From Ctenosaura bakeri (Eukaryota > Chordata > Lepidosauria > Squamata > Iguanidae): DNA of 64,000 bases. The stretch covers positions 1 to 64,000 of the forward strand of contig CAOLHI010000625.1 in the NCBI GenBank assembly GCA_948474755.1. Direction: 5' to 3'. The notes under the pieces were generated by a model, which was given only the letters and a program-made list of their open reading frames with translations, was not told where the DNA came from and searched no databases. A program made the translations under genes and the position numbers. Position 1 is the first letter of the stretch. Every line of letters starts with the position of its first letter. Positions 22,701 to 34,960 of the stretch are shown piece after piece.

Positions 22701-24075
22701 ATGATTCCTATCTCTGCTGTGGATGTTTTTATATGTCATGTGAGGTTTCCTGATCCACTAGCTGTCTTGAATTCTTCTTGTACGTATGATCGTTTGTTAA
22801 GTTTTTTTTATGTAAAATACTGAAATCATAACAATATATTGAGTTGTTTTGCTCACAGCCCCCAATGTGCAACTTCTCATGTTCCACCAAAGTAGTATAT
22901 CTCACTCATATTTTCTCTCCCTAAGGCATCTGTCATGACATGATACTAGCTGTAAGTACTGTGCTTTTTTCACCAGTCACTATGAAATGGGTGGACTGAC
23001 AAGGAAGTAGGATGACTCATGCACCTTGAACATTGGCAGTTCAAAGGTAGATATCCTAAGACATTCCTGAATTAGAGCCAACTAGGTATGCTTTAACCTC
23101 TGACTTCAACCTAGATCTATCCATATCTTTGCTAGACAACAGCTGAATCCTATCTTCTGCTAGCTATCTTGAGACTTCACATATATTAGCAAATGAAAAA
23201 CTTAAACCAAGGTTATATAATCTTATCAACTAAGAAAGAGCAACACACTGTTTTAAAAAAACTTCTTATGGACATTGCCAATACAAACTTAGTTGACAAA
23301 TCTTATATAAAGCCAGTTTTGAAGGCACTGGCAGTATTAAACTACATTTCTTTAAGCCCCACCCATCAGCAAGAATGGGCAAATGTGGGGAATAATGTTA
23401 TAATTGATGCAGGGAATAATGTTATAATTGGAATAGCACCATGTGGTACTGTAAACTGGAGAATCCAGAACAGTAAAGCTGCTTAATTGAGTTTCCATCG
23501 GGTCCAGTTGTTCACATTAATCCAGGAAGCATCTGTCTGGATGAGCGTGTGCTCTGAGTTGCTGAATATGGGTAAGATCTTAAATCATTTCATACACAGC
23601 ATCCCGCTGCTTCCTCTCAATTGTCCTTTTATATAACAAGCTGTGCTCTGGCATCAGCAAATCCCTTGACAATCACCATACTAGTACACAAGTACACAAA
23701 AGCAGAGGGCCAAGAGATCACATTTAGGCTTGATATTGCCTCTTCTGACTAGGAGGGGGAAAAATCCTCTCAGTGGTGAGCAAGTCCTTTGCTAACCGTG
23801 CACAGATAAAATGTTCGGTATTTCCAACAACTGGCTTTTGCTTACATTCCACTTTCAGAACAACTTCAGAGACATTTTAGAATACTTCTACCATAACAAG
23901 CCACTGAACATATGGGCAGAGTTTTCCTTGAAAATAAAACTTATTTGTCTGATTTGTGTGGCTGAATTATATGTAGTAGTGTTACTGTTAACTGCAGTTA
24001 TACACACAAGGTGAATCAGAGCATGGGGGCTGTATGGGTGGCATTAGTAGATGTTAGGGAGACTAGGAAGGGATA
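22701..24075. other. intronic DNA, nothing recognised
   Basis: No gene or repeat family was assigned. A near-perfect direct repeat, ggaataatgttataattg at 23389-23406 and 23413-23430, creates a small in-frame duplication in a chance ORF. Confidence 0.4.
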
Positions 24076-24079
24076 GAGA

Positions 24080-24300
24080 GGTGTGTGTGTGTGTACACCT
24101 TTAAGTCACCTGTTGACTTATGGCTACCCCATGAATTTCATAGGGTTTTCTCAGGCAAGGGATATTCAGAGGTAGTTTTGCCAGTTCCTCCCTATGGGCC
24201 TGGTGTATATTGGTAGTCTCCAAGTACTAACCAGGGCTGATCTTGCCTACCTTCCAATATCAGACAGGATCTGGTCTCTTTTGGGTATTTAGATCACAAG
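24080..24300 (-). mobile_element. 5S-rRNA-derived SINE flanked by TG tracts
   Basis: On the minus strand, gatcctgtctgatattggaaggtaggcaagatcagccctggttagtacttgg aligns with the 5S rRNA internal control region, in pieces of fewer than 20 identical bases. The body continues gaggaactggcaaaactacc and a ccataagtcaacaggtgactt tail. GTGTGT runs lie on both sides (24080-24094, 24299-24310). Confidence 0.85.
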
Positions 24301-24310
24301 GTGTGTGTGT

Positions 24311-25605
24311 TGGTTCAGGATAATGGTTAGTGCTCTTTTGCTGTATTAAGGAAAAAAACCTTAATAAAATCTTTAAATTAAAAACATTTTTTTTGTAATT
24401 GAACAGTTAAGGACTTGTTACGTGTGAATGGACATGAAATTAGATGCAGACTATTAAGATGCTGATTTTGTGGGGGGAGGGGAGAAAGCTGCAAAGGAGG
24501 AAATATGTGTGTGTGTGAAAGAGACTGCGTATGCATAACTGCATTAAAAAATACTTTACAAATAAGGGAGAAGGAAAAATACTGAAGCTTTATGCTAATT
24601 GAACACAAGTGGACAGAACAAGCACTGAGGGTGGCCAGGGCTGAACTTTCTTTCCAAACTGTTTCCAGCTGAGTATTCATGGCACCCTATGACTCTCTGT
24701 TGAAAAATCTCTGGACTCGCATACCAAGCAGCAGCACAAATAGCAGCAATGAAAGCAACGATGGGGAGGACTCAGCAACTACAGATTTTGTATAGTCAAT
24801 GCACAAGTAATAGCTTTTGAGAATCCAAGTAGATTTAAAAAATGGTAGAAATCAAAGCAACCCCCTCCAAAAACTCTCCTTTTATGTTGTTTTCCATAAC
24901 CAAGGAGTTTTTTTCTTAAATAAAATTGCAATGGCACTGTGGGTGTCTGCTCTGTTGTTTTTGAGTTTGGTTTGTTTTTTTGTGGTTGAGGCAGATACTC
25001 CCATACTGCAAGAAGTACAAGCAATTATTTAGCCTGCTAAAATAATCTCTCTCACTATAAAGGAATATGGGAAACCAGTGCCAGAGAAGGCTTGTAGTCC
25101 TGACTTGTCTGCTTAAATTGAGATCAAATAGCAACTGCCCAAATCCAGGCTTCCTCATATAGTCTGCAAAGGGGAAAGTGGGGTGCTATTTTACTTCAAA
25201 TGCTCATGACTCTTAGAGACAGAAGCATGACAAAGAAAGACCCATTTGGAACCTAGCACAGTGATGCTCATTGAGTTGGGGACTTGATCCCAGCCATTGT
25301 GCAAGCACACAGACTGATCATCATGATTCATGGCAGGAACTGGACATGGTATGAACTGGGCATCAGTTTCAGCCTAGAACAAGCACAAGCCTACTGATTT
25401 CCAATATCTCACCAACTCTCACTAGATCTGTAGGTTAACATGGGATGTACCTCTTCCAGGAACATTTTCCTTACTTTAATCTTCCCAGTCAGATGGACAG
25501 CAACAGCAGAGAACACGACAGGTCAACTAACTTCCTCTGCTTTTCTTTTGAAGGAAAACAGACAGCTTAGCTTTGCCATCTGGGAAATGATGCAGGTGAC
25601 CAATA
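24311..25605. other. intronic DNA, nothing recognised
   Basis: The stretch contains a gtgtgtgtg tract (about 24507-24517) and purine-rich patches. ORFs on both strands lack motifs. Confidence 0.4.
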
Positions 25606-25762
25606 GCCCTTTCACACTACACAGTTGTAGTCTATGATTCCACTTTAACAGTTATGGCTACATTCTGTGGAATCTTCAGACTTGTAGTTTGATGAGGCTC
25701 TCAACACAGCAGTTACTGTGGAATCATCATGTTATAATTACATAGTATGAAAGGATCCCAGA
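25606..25762. mobile_element. palindromic MITE
   Basis: The left end gccctttcacactacacagtt and right end taattacatagtatgaaagg are inverted repeats with mismatches. The body has the gattccactttaac, tctgtggaatc and tgtagtttg blocks shared by this squamate MITE family. Confidence 0.75.
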
Positions 25763-26604
25763 AGCTGCATTATCAGTACCACAGACATACACCGTAACTC
25801 TGAACCATGCAGTGTTGATATGATACATTTTTGCAATAAAAAGAAAGCCTGCACTAAAAATGGATGATTTTTCAATGTTGGTCTACCCTATGGGATGCAT
25901 ACTTTTAACGTAATTACTTCATGTTAAAGGTGACATTGTCAATAACAAAAGAAAAGGCATACTGGATCAGTCGGAAAGCTTATCTATTCCGGTATGCTGA
26001 AAATGGATGATTACATGCCTCTAGGGAACCCAAAACCAGGACATCAGTGAAAGAGTACCCTTCCTCTGCCATACCTCCAATATGTTTAGTATTCTAAGTA
26101 GGTTCCTATTAATTAGGACATACATATTCAGGCATAAAGGGATGCAGTCTAGTGATACATTTCATGCATATTCATAGAATGGGCGGGGGACAAAGTTGTT
26201 TTTCTTCAGTCTCCCTGTGCAGGGTTCAGACTCACAAACACTTGCCACTCAAGTTGTTCAAAGTAATGGTAACATTAGCCAATCTGGTTTCACAGCACCT
26301 TATTTTCTTCATTGTACTATCCCAATTAATTTTTCTTCATCCCTAAAATCTTGACAAAGAAAATGTCTGGAAAAGCCTCAGCTTATGTATATGAACTTGA
26401 AAAATTCTGAATGCTAAATCCTATCTGGTCATAAGACAGAGTAATATGAGCAAATCTAGGGCTTATAATAAATTGGCTATAAATCCAGGGGAAAGGAATA
26501 AGGTGGAAGTTGAATATCCATTCTAGGATACACTTGATCATAAATAAAAGCAAATAGTGAACTGGAAGCAGAGATTTAGTCACGTTTCCTCAACCTAAGA
26601 CCTT

Positions 26605-26800
26605 TCCACACTACATTGTTATAGTGCTATTATTCCACTTTCAACATCCTATGGAATCCTAGGGTTTGCAGTTTAGGGAGGGGCATTTAGAATTTTCAGT
26701 CAGAGAGCTCTGAGGTCTTAATAAACTACAAACCACAGAATTCCACAGGATGTTGAGCATAAAATAATAGCATTATAACAGTGTAGTGTGGAAAAAGGCA
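26605..26800. mobile_element. palindromic MITE, best copy
   Basis: The left end cctttccacactacattgtt and right end aacagtgtagtgtggaaaaagg are near-perfect inverted repeats. The interior reads tattccactttcaac, cctatggaatcctagggtttg, agggaggggcatttag and gtcagagagctctg. The tggaatcc..gagagctct section recurs inside the Helitrons at 30288 and 60954. Confidence 0.85.
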
Positions 26801-26811
26801 CATAGTGTCCT

Positions 26812-26930
26812 TCAGATATGTTGGGCCACGTTCTTATCTGTAGGTACCTGTCCATTGCTGACCAGCAACAGTGAGGGATGTAGTTCAGCATTTCTGGTGG
26901 GTGCTACATTTAGGAAAGGCCACCTTATAG
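26812..26930. mobile_element. MITE fragment (cagatatgttg...agcatttctgg)
   Basis: The end blocks ccttcagatatgttgg and gttcagcatttctggtggg are inverted remnants of the ccagatgttgttgg MITE also found at 56205. The core has cattgctgaccagcaacagtgaggg. Confidence 0.55.
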
Positions 26931-26944
26931 CAACTACTACACTG

Positions 26945-27155
26945 AGGACCCCATCACTCTACACTGCTATAGTGCCATTATTCCATTTTCAGCATCCTGT
27001 GGAATTCTGGGGTTTGTAGTTTACAAAGCTGGCTGGCTGCGATTTCTAAATGCCCCTCTCTAACTGGCAGTCCCTGGAATTCCATATGATATTGAAATGG
27101 CACTTAAAGTGGAATACAGGGCTACAACAGCATAGTATGATAGGGCCCTGATCAA
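26945..27155. mobile_element. palindromic MITE
   Basis: The left end catcactctacactgctatag and right end ctacaacagcatagtatgatagg form inverted repeats. The body shares attccattttcagcatcctgtgg and ggtttgtagttta with the family. The two members at 26605 and 26945 lie only about 150 bp apart. Confidence 0.82.
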
Positions 27156-27479
27156 GGCAGGAATATTTCCATTTGTCACTTTCTTGTCACCTTATTCATA
27201 TTACCTGCACCACAATTTTGCAATAAATGGTTTCTTTTTCTTGCTGCTTTCTACTTTCTCAGCTCCTTGCCTCACCACAATGCACGCAATGTATTTGAGA
27301 CAGAAATGTGCCTTTTGTCCAGAATATTCTGAAGCCTGATTCTCATGCAACACTTCCTATAATAAAAGAGCCATGGAACAATCTTATCACTTGCCACGTG
27401 GTTTCTGTGGCTTTGAAGATATCCTCCCAACAAGGCTACACAATCAACAATATTCACTAAACAACATAAATGTGACAAA

Positions 27480-27650
27480 CATTGTCTTACTTATTATTAT
27501 TGTTTACGATGACAATCCTCTAACACAGTCAGGCTGAAACAGAGTGACTGGCTCAAGGTTACTCTTGGGCCATTAAGGACTCATTAAAGCCTTGAACTTG
27601 CATTTCCCAAATCTCACCCCACAGTCTAGCCAGTGCACTTCACTGATGCT
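27480..27650 (+). mobile_element. MIR-like SINE remnant
   Basis: The blocks aacagagtgactggctcaaggttac and gccttgaacttgcatttccc followed by cagtgcacttcactgatgc fit the MIR-like family order. Only the centre is preserved. Confidence 0.5.
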
Positions 27651-29024
27651 CAGTATAAACATTATGAGGGCATTACCACTTCAAACAAGAGACAGACACT
27701 GTGGAAGGCTAAAGTGTGGTTGCATTAACCCTCATTAGACTTTGAAAAGCCATACCTCCACTGCACTCATTTATACACACAACCCCAAATGCTCCCGAAC
27801 ACCTTCTATGGGACATAGCGGACATTCCCACATATTTTGAGGCCACAACTTTTTAAACAACGGGACGTGAGCAGAGGTTACTACTTATACGCTTCCTGTT
27901 TCAAAAAAAAAAAAAAAGCCTTTGAGAGGTGCATAAATTGGCATGAGTCTGTGCATGTCCCAAAACATGACAGAAAACCATTTTAGAAGATTATATCAAT
28001 TTACCACTTCTACATCACCACCTCTCAATTTATATGTGGTTATACAGAACTCTATAAGACCTTGATAATGTACTAAAATAGCAAATTAGTTCCTCCTGAA
28101 AACCAAGAAAGTTAACTACAGCAATTAGATTCTGAATCTCCTCTCCTCACGAAAAAAGTAATGAAATGCAAAGGAAAGCTAATCTCTTTATAAGAGCTGA
28201 AATCTATAGTTTTGGTGTGAAAGAAGGAAGATAAATTCCAAATTACTAGGCAGGGTTGAAAAGCAGAGGGTAAATTTGAAAATAATAAACATATTGTGTA
28301 GGGCAGTGTTTCTGTTAAAACAAGAAACAAGAATTCCACCACGAAACATAAGCCTGGGAGACTGATGAACAAAGGACTATTTAGTCATGCCAAGAATCCC
28401 AGGAGGTGGGTTAGATGGGTCAGGAAAGGTAATTCCTTTTTCCACGAGAAGGTGTAATAGACAAGCTTTCTAAATAATGTGAATCAAGAAGGCAGGCAAT
28501 AGATTTTCTGTTGGAATATACTTTTTTAAAAAGAAGCAAAGCACAGCAAAAGAGCAGAAATAACAAGCTGTGTCCACAGAAATAAAGCCTGCCTCATCTG
28601 TGGTGGAAACTTTATTCGTTTCTGTCAGTGCTGCTAATGCCTCACAAAACCAGAAGTCAACAATACTGCCAATGACCTATCCCTAACCTGCCATGTGCAG
28701 CTGTATTAAAAAGTAGATTTATTTCATCCACTAAGGTTTACATCCTCACCTTTCACAAAATTACTCATGCTAGGATACCCTAATAAAAGCTAGTGAGCAA
28801 TACAAACTGAAATAAAACGAGAAGTCCTTTTTCTTCTGTCGTAAAGACAAGATTTGTACGGTTTCTCTAATTCAGGGAAAGCTCAGTTCAAACAAATCCT
28901 AAGAAAACACCATAGACATTCCCAATAGCTGAAACACCAGAGCTTCACGTATTATGATTATTATTTTAACTATTTGTTTCACTATTACCTCAAGTCAAAT
29001 ATTAAACAGAGACTAAATACCCTA
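27651..29024. other. intronic DNA, nothing recognised
   Basis: AT-rich stretch with a 16-A tract near 27903. No exon, RNA gene or repeat family was assigned. Confidence 0.4.
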
Positions 29025-29029
29025 AAGGC

Positions 29030-29235
29030 ATTAGATCCTATCTGATCTTGGAATCTAAGTAGGGACAGCCCTGGTTAGTTAGTTAGTTAGTTAGTTAGTT
29101 AGTACTTGGATGGGAGATCACTTACATTTCAGAAGAAGGAACTGGCAAAACCACCTCTAAGTATTCTTTGCCTAAGAAAAGCCTATAAAATTCATGGGAT
29201 TGCCATAAGTCAACAAACAACTTGAAGGCACATAT
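29030..29235 (+). mobile_element. 5S-rRNA-derived SINE with expanded TTAG tract
   Basis: The head gatcctatctgatcttgg, aatctaagtagggacagccctgg and tacttggatgggaga aligns with the 5S rRNA internal promoter. Where 5S rRNA has a single TTAG, this copy has seven (29075-29102). The body ggaactggcaaaaccacc and the tail ccataagtcaacaaacaact, ttgaaggcacata are typical of the family and resemble the BovB 3' end. Confidence 0.9.
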
Positions 29236-30287
29236 CTACACACACAAGCCAAACTTAACTGATTTGATTACATGTACCTTAATATTAGTAGACATAGTCT
29301 TAAATGGCAGATTTTTCCATAAATAAGACCAGGTGTCGTTGTCTACACTGCATTTCAAGTCATTTATCCAAACCTGTGTGACCACTGCATGTTCAAGGAA
29401 TCTGGTTTCTAATAGGACAAAACAGATCTTACATGTTAGGCACTTAGGATTATCCTTAGCACTTCTTTGCTGTGTCTACTGTGACTGTGAGAAAGTCAAT
29501 AATGGCTTCTCTAATGACACCTTGCAAAAACAGCCCATGCTATTTTCCTGCCCAAAAAGAGTGGGGTCCCTTCATTCCATGCACATAAGCTGACACAGCT
29601 GTAGCTAACTTTTACTTCAAGATAAAGACGGAATAGTGTTTTTCCACAGTACCTGAGTGTGAACTGTGAACTGAACTGGTGAAGCTAGCCTAGCAAGCAC
29701 AGGACAGACCAAGTGGCACCCACAGTTGTGTGTTCCAGCATCCTGTCACTGCTCCCCACTGACTCAGCATCCCCTGCCTAAGATGGCAGCTTCAGCCTGT
29801 GCCTAATAAGTGGGACTGGCCCTTCAGCTTGCCTGCTAGCCCCTGCCTGTCCTGCAATGTGCAGAGGAACCAGAACATTGCTATTCTGGACTGTGCTTTC
29901 AGATCCAATAAACCTGACAAGCGTTCCACATGAACTACAACACGGAACATGCCCTAGAGTCTTCTTCTATAACAAAAAATACCCTACTGGACATGCAGGG
30001 ATTCCTTGACAGACATGCCGATGTAGATTGTAGACTTCTTGCAGGGAGGGAAAGGAAGAGCCACTGCTTGATGTTAAAGGATGAGGAAAGGAATTTCTCT
30101 GTGTTCAGGGACATGTTAGCCACAGGTTATACTACCCAGACTATACTACCCTTTCCAAACAAAACTGGAAATCACTGGAAATCCATTTCAAGTTTCAATC
30201 CCCTCCTCTTTCCAATAAAAAAAATGCCCACAGATCAGTATACCTGGTTCTAAAGGCAAATCATGCTTCCAGAAGCACAATTTTTCA
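29236..30287. other. intronic DNA, possible unknown repeat at 29690-29930
   Basis: 29700-29930 is GC-richer (cccctgcctgtcc words) and ends atccaataaacctgacaag, which resembles a polyadenylation region of an LTR or processed insert. No boundaries or coding motif were found. The rest shows nothing. Confidence 0.35.
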
Positions 30288-30764
30288 TCTAATATATAAA
30301 AGTCAAAGTTTGTGAGTTTGTCTGTGTCAGGTAGATGAAGACCTCATATGATTGGCTGTGTCAGGCAAGAAAACCTCGTATGATTGGCTGCCTGTGAAAA
30401 TTCTATGGAATCCTGGGGTTGGCAGTTTAGGGAGGGGCCTTTAGAATTCTCAACCAGAGAGCTCTTGGGCCTGGCTGGCTGCTATGGAGACGAGGCCAAG
30501 CAGCAAGGAGAAGGTCAGTGTATTCCCTTAGAAACCAAACTTCTATATGTTAACAACTCTGAATACAGATTGGATTGGGGAATATGGAGAAAAGTTACAG
30601 GTACTGGACAGGCAGTTTGGGGAATTAGAGACACAGGATCTCAAATCTGTGTATTTCAACCACATGTAATTCCTATGGTAAGGTAAGGTAATTCGTAAGG
30701 TACTTCTAACAATTATTACCTATGAGAAAATAAAATCCTGGGCAATGCTGGGTAAATATGCTAG
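30288..30764 (+). mobile_element. non-autonomous Helitron, complete ends
   Basis: It starts TCTAATATATAAAAGTCAAAG after an A and ends atcctgggcaatgctgggtaaatatgCTAG before a T. The subterminal hairpin, TC and CTAG ends, and A/T target are the Helitron hallmarks. It is 477 bp with no Rep/helicase coding. Internal 30400-30470 matches the MITE at 26649-26720. Confidence 0.9.
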
Positions 30765-31925
30765 TTCTTTAATAAAAAGTCGGGAACAGAAGAAGGGCTC
30801 CAGGGGCCACCAAAAAAAAGGTGGGGTGACATATAGTATGCAGCCCACATGTTATTCACACCTAATATCAAATATTGACCCATCTGTACCATCATACCAG
30901 CACTGCCCTATGCAAGCATTAGGAGCAGGCTTTATAACTTTCTCAGTCTAAGACATACTATGTCAAAAGAAAGTCTTCTGTCATCAGCCAATTACACTCC
31001 ACTTTGCGACTTACAAAGTGCATATCTGTTTACATTTGTTCAAAGGGGTGGATAGGATTCTGCCTATAATTTATTTAACAAATGAACATGCATTGCCTGG
31101 TCTGGCATAAAAGCAATAAAAAATGAATTGCCTAACTTCTCATATCCTGCTGTTACAAAGAAAGCCAAGGCCACTCCCTCTTTCATGTGACTGCTAGGTA
31201 GAAGCAGGGTGTGAAAGAATAGTCTTTTTATAATAATCAGGCAAACATATAAGGGTCTGTTGATCATCTTTCCTCAACCTGGTACCCTGTGCATGAGTTG
31301 GGCTACAACTTTAACTGTCCCAAGCCAACATGCCAGGTTGCATCCTAACCCAACTAGAGGTCAGAGGAAAAAAGACCTGCTCTAGGCCTTTCTTAAAATA
31401 AAAGACTATGTTCCATAGCAATCACATCTACATACAACACTGCAGTTACTCAGCAAGGATGAGGCTTGGGTCAACTCCACCCTCTGAACTTCATGGCCAT
31501 TTTTAAGTTGCATCCAGGACATTCATACAGAACTGTCTGTACCAGGCACTGTACGAATAGCTCAAATCTGTCTTTGGAAAACTTCTAAAGACAAGCCTTT
31601 TATGCTGTGTCATCTTTAGCTGTGGGTCAAGTTAGTCATCACATAGTTATCTGATCACTTTCATTTGGCAAGGAAAACCTTTTCTTCTGAAACAGCTCCC
31701 AGGACTGTGGGAGGAAAACCTGTCCTATTATAGAGAACAGTCCGTTGAAGGCGTTCCCTCTGAAAAGGAAAAAAAAAAGATTTTTTTTCCCTTTGGGTGT
31801 CTATAAAAACTTCCTATATCAAACTGAACTGGTGAAATTCATAATTATGATCATATCTGGTGGAGGCTACCTGATACTGGGTAAACACGGATATTTTTGT
31901 ATGAAGCAAGCAATTAGAGTGTACT
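30765..31925. other. intronic DNA, nothing recognised
   Basis: No repeat family or exon was assigned. Short ORFs on both strands lack motifs. Confidence 0.4.
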
Positions 31926-31927
31926 AG

Positions 31928-32120
31928 CTTGCCATGCAGTTCAATCCTTTAAGAAGGGATGTACTAGAAGCCTAAGTTCAAGTCCTAAGTTCAATTCCTG
32001 ACATCTCCAGATCAGGTTGGGAAAGAGCTCTACCACCAGCCTAGGAGAATTGCCATCAGTGTCAACATCTGAACCATATTTAACATATTTGGTATAAGGC
32101 AGCTTCTCATGCTTATGCCA
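31928..32120 (+). mobile_element. SINE with tRNA-like B box
   Basis: The blocks agttcaattcctgacatctcc (B-box-like GTTCAATTCC), gatcaggttgggaaagagctc, gagaattgccatcagtgtcaac and ggtataaggcagcttctcatg match, in order, a dispersed squamate SINE ending tataaggcagcttcctatg. A small tandem duplication (aagttcaagtcct / aagttcaattcct) lies in the head. Confidence 0.7.
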
Positions 32121-32635
32121 TTCTACACTGCTGCAAGGTGATTTAGGTGGTATCATGGACATAAACAATGTAGTGGGCCCAGTCCACCATCAAATGGACC
32201 TGTATGCAGAATGAAATGCATTCAAACATGCTGTTAACATGTCTAACAACAAGTCTGTGAATACAACAGTTGGGTTACAAATGCTGAGATCAACCATTCT
32301 GAGCCTGTGTATTTATCTGTTCTTTAATTAAACATAGCAACACATTTCTTCATCCCATTTTGGCTTATCTTCTATGAGTCCAAAACTCTTGCCCACATGG
32401 TATGAATGGGGAAAGTGCTTCACAGTAGCCTGCAAGAGTGAAGAGTAGGATTAAAAATTTAAAAAGAAGGCAAGATTTCCCACCCCTTCTAAACCCTTTC
32501 AAGGTCCTGTGCTGAGACTCTTATTTATAAATGGAAAGTTACCAAAGCTCAAGTCAATTACTTGTTCTTAAACCAAGAGAACTGTACATATTTTATTTTC
32601 TCTTTTCCCCAATGAGCTGAAGGCAACATACAGAT
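32121..32635. other. intronic DNA, nothing recognised
   Basis: AT-rich sequence without an assignable element. Confidence 0.4.
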
Positions 32636-32639
32636 CTTC

Positions 32640-32800
32640 CCCCTCCAATTTTATTCTCTGAACAATCCCGTGAGGTAAGTCAAGCCAAATGATAATGACT
32701 GGCCCAAGATCACACAATAAGTTTGACAGCCAAATGAGGATTTGAATTATTTTCCCAAATCCTGGTCCATCACTAAATAACATGCCATGCTGGCTCCCAG
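32640..32800 (+). mobile_element. MIR-like SINE
   Basis: The blocks acaatcccgtgaggtaagtc, taatgactggcccaagatcac, gaggatttgaatt and a tcctggtccatcac end give a clear copy of the MIR-like family, better preserved than those at 12030 or 19935. Confidence 0.65.
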
Positions 32801-34530
32801 CAGGAAAAGGGAAGCCTAACACTTTAGTCTCCTTCAGCAGAAGAGCCTTGCATATCATATGCCTCTTTGACTATCCGCAGTACTTTTATGGTTTTTAACT
32901 GCTAGCAGAATGCAAACAGTCTGTATTTAGAGAAAATATCAATTTATTTGCTTCTTCAAAGCTCTCCTCACTTGTCTTCTTACTTCCTTTTAAATAAAAT
33001 GTTATGTCTTGCTATAAATACATTGCAAGATCATTAGCTGACACAACTGCTTAGTGCTTTTTAGAAAAGCATCATTTTGAAAGCTTTTCCAGCTTCCCCT
33101 TCAGATGATGTAATCCTCAGGCAGATGTCAAGCTTGGTTACAACTGCAAATTCTTCACGTTAGACTTGGACAGACTCTTTTAAACATTCCCCTTATTTTT
33201 AGGGCTGAATTCAGCCCCTTCCAGCCAATGGTTTAGCAGAAGCTAATGTTATTCAACTGCAAAATGTCTTTCATAGTGTGAACAAAGGTTCACTTTGTAA
33301 CAGGTTACAGAGCCTCAATGCAGCTGTTTCACTTAGCTCTCTGCTCGGGCAGTTCACGTGATGATGAGAAGCCCCTGAAGGTCCCACTGTCCATAAACTG
33401 CATTTCACAAGATAACTGAAGGCTTGAATTCAGAAAGACATGCAAGAGTTTTCAAATGGAGGCATTATGCTTAGCACAGTTCTGCAGGGTCACACACAAG
33501 AAGAAATACTTTGCGTCATGTAGCAGCTGGGAACAGCCAACCTCCCACAAGGGCAAAACATTTATGCCATGGTAAAGACAATTCAGTGGCTAAATTAATA
33601 TTTGTGTTCAAAGGGATTTCGATATTTTAAAGAAGTAATTTCATACTGAACAGACTAAAGAAGACAAAATCGGGGTGGACAGAAGGTCAGTCTGCAGAAG
33701 GTCAGAAAAAAATTCTGACTTCAAGCAGCCAGAAGACTCTTCTGTCTGCTAACATGCACATGATACTGCTGAAATGAAAAAAGGTCACCGCAAATAGAAG
33801 TGAATTTTCATACGGAAGGAGAAGTTTTGGTACTTGGAATGAATTCCTGGGTTCACAATTCCTTATAAGCCCATTCAAATGTACTTAGCAATGTTCATTC
33901 AACATCGGGGAAGACAGAGTACACCAGCTGCACTCCCAGTTTCATTGCCCTCTAGGCATGGAGGGGTACAGTCTGAAGAGGAGAACCTCTGCTATCCACA
34001 GAGGTTCTCAATGTGGTTTGGAATACAGGTGCTGAATCATGCGCAGAATCTTAACAGATGACAGACATTTGCAAATGTGGAAGAAATTATGAAGGAGTGA
34101 GTCCTGGGCTACCATACTACCCCTCTTCATGTGTTAATGAAACATTTTAAAATAATACTTAATTAGGACTTAACTAGGATGTGTGTGTGTGAGTCTTTTG
34201 TACTACATTTCTAGTTGGTAGATCTTACAGTTTGAGAAAAAGAAAGAAACACAGAGTGAAAAAGAACTTCCTGCAAGTCTGAAGCCTGCTTGCCTGCCTG
34301 ACCTTAGACTAAATATTTATGTTTGTTTTCTTATGTACTGGAAGCAGTAATACAGTTGTCTATTCCCTGATCAGCCGGAGATATATAGCCATGCCAGTAG
34401 AAACCCAAGGAGGATGAAGAATTTCTGTGAACTTAAAAGAGGTACGGCACTTAAAAGTATTTAGAGCTGTAACCATGTATCTTAAGGGCTTCTGAAATAT
34501 TAATTTACTTTTAGAACTCTCCCCATCCCT
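32801..34530. other. intronic DNA with a small hairpin
   Basis: No exon or repeat family was recognised. An 11-bp perfect hairpin (gagaacctctg / cagaggttctc, 7-nt loop) lies at 33981-34009, and a short TG tract near 34182. Confidence 0.4.
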
Positions 34531-34534
34531 GCCA

Positions 34535-34960
34535 CAACAGCTGGAAGAACTCCCAGAATGGCTTACAACAATGCCATTAAAATCAATAAAAACAATACAT
34601 CAATAAAACCATAAATGCAGAGGAGTTCGTTACAGTGGTAAAACAGCACAAAAGCTAAACTCTTAACAATCTGGGCAAAGGACGAAAGGATTCGGTATCA
34701 CTGAAAAGAAAATCACTGATGGTAGGAAGACCTCTAGGAGGGAAGAGTGTCTTCAAATGAGGGTGTCACAACGCAAAGGGCCTATTTTCCATTCACTACC
34801 TCCACTGGAAGGGGAACTTAGGCAAGGGCTCTGAAGTCATTAATGCCTGGAGAAGTTCACATGGGAGACAGTGGTCAGTGGAGTACTTGTGTCCCAAGCC
34901 ACTGAAGTGTTTTAAAAGGTTAAAAGCAACACTATGAATTATATTGGTAGAGTGGAAGCC
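34535..34960 (-). mobile_element. probable LINE 3' remnant
   Basis: The reverse-oriented agaatggcttacaaca..aaatcaataaaaac start and the gaagacctctaggagggaa and gtgttttaaaaggttaaaagc blocks resemble the 3' regions of L2/CR1-type LINEs seen at 38735 and 50400. No clear protein block remains. Confidence 0.4.
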
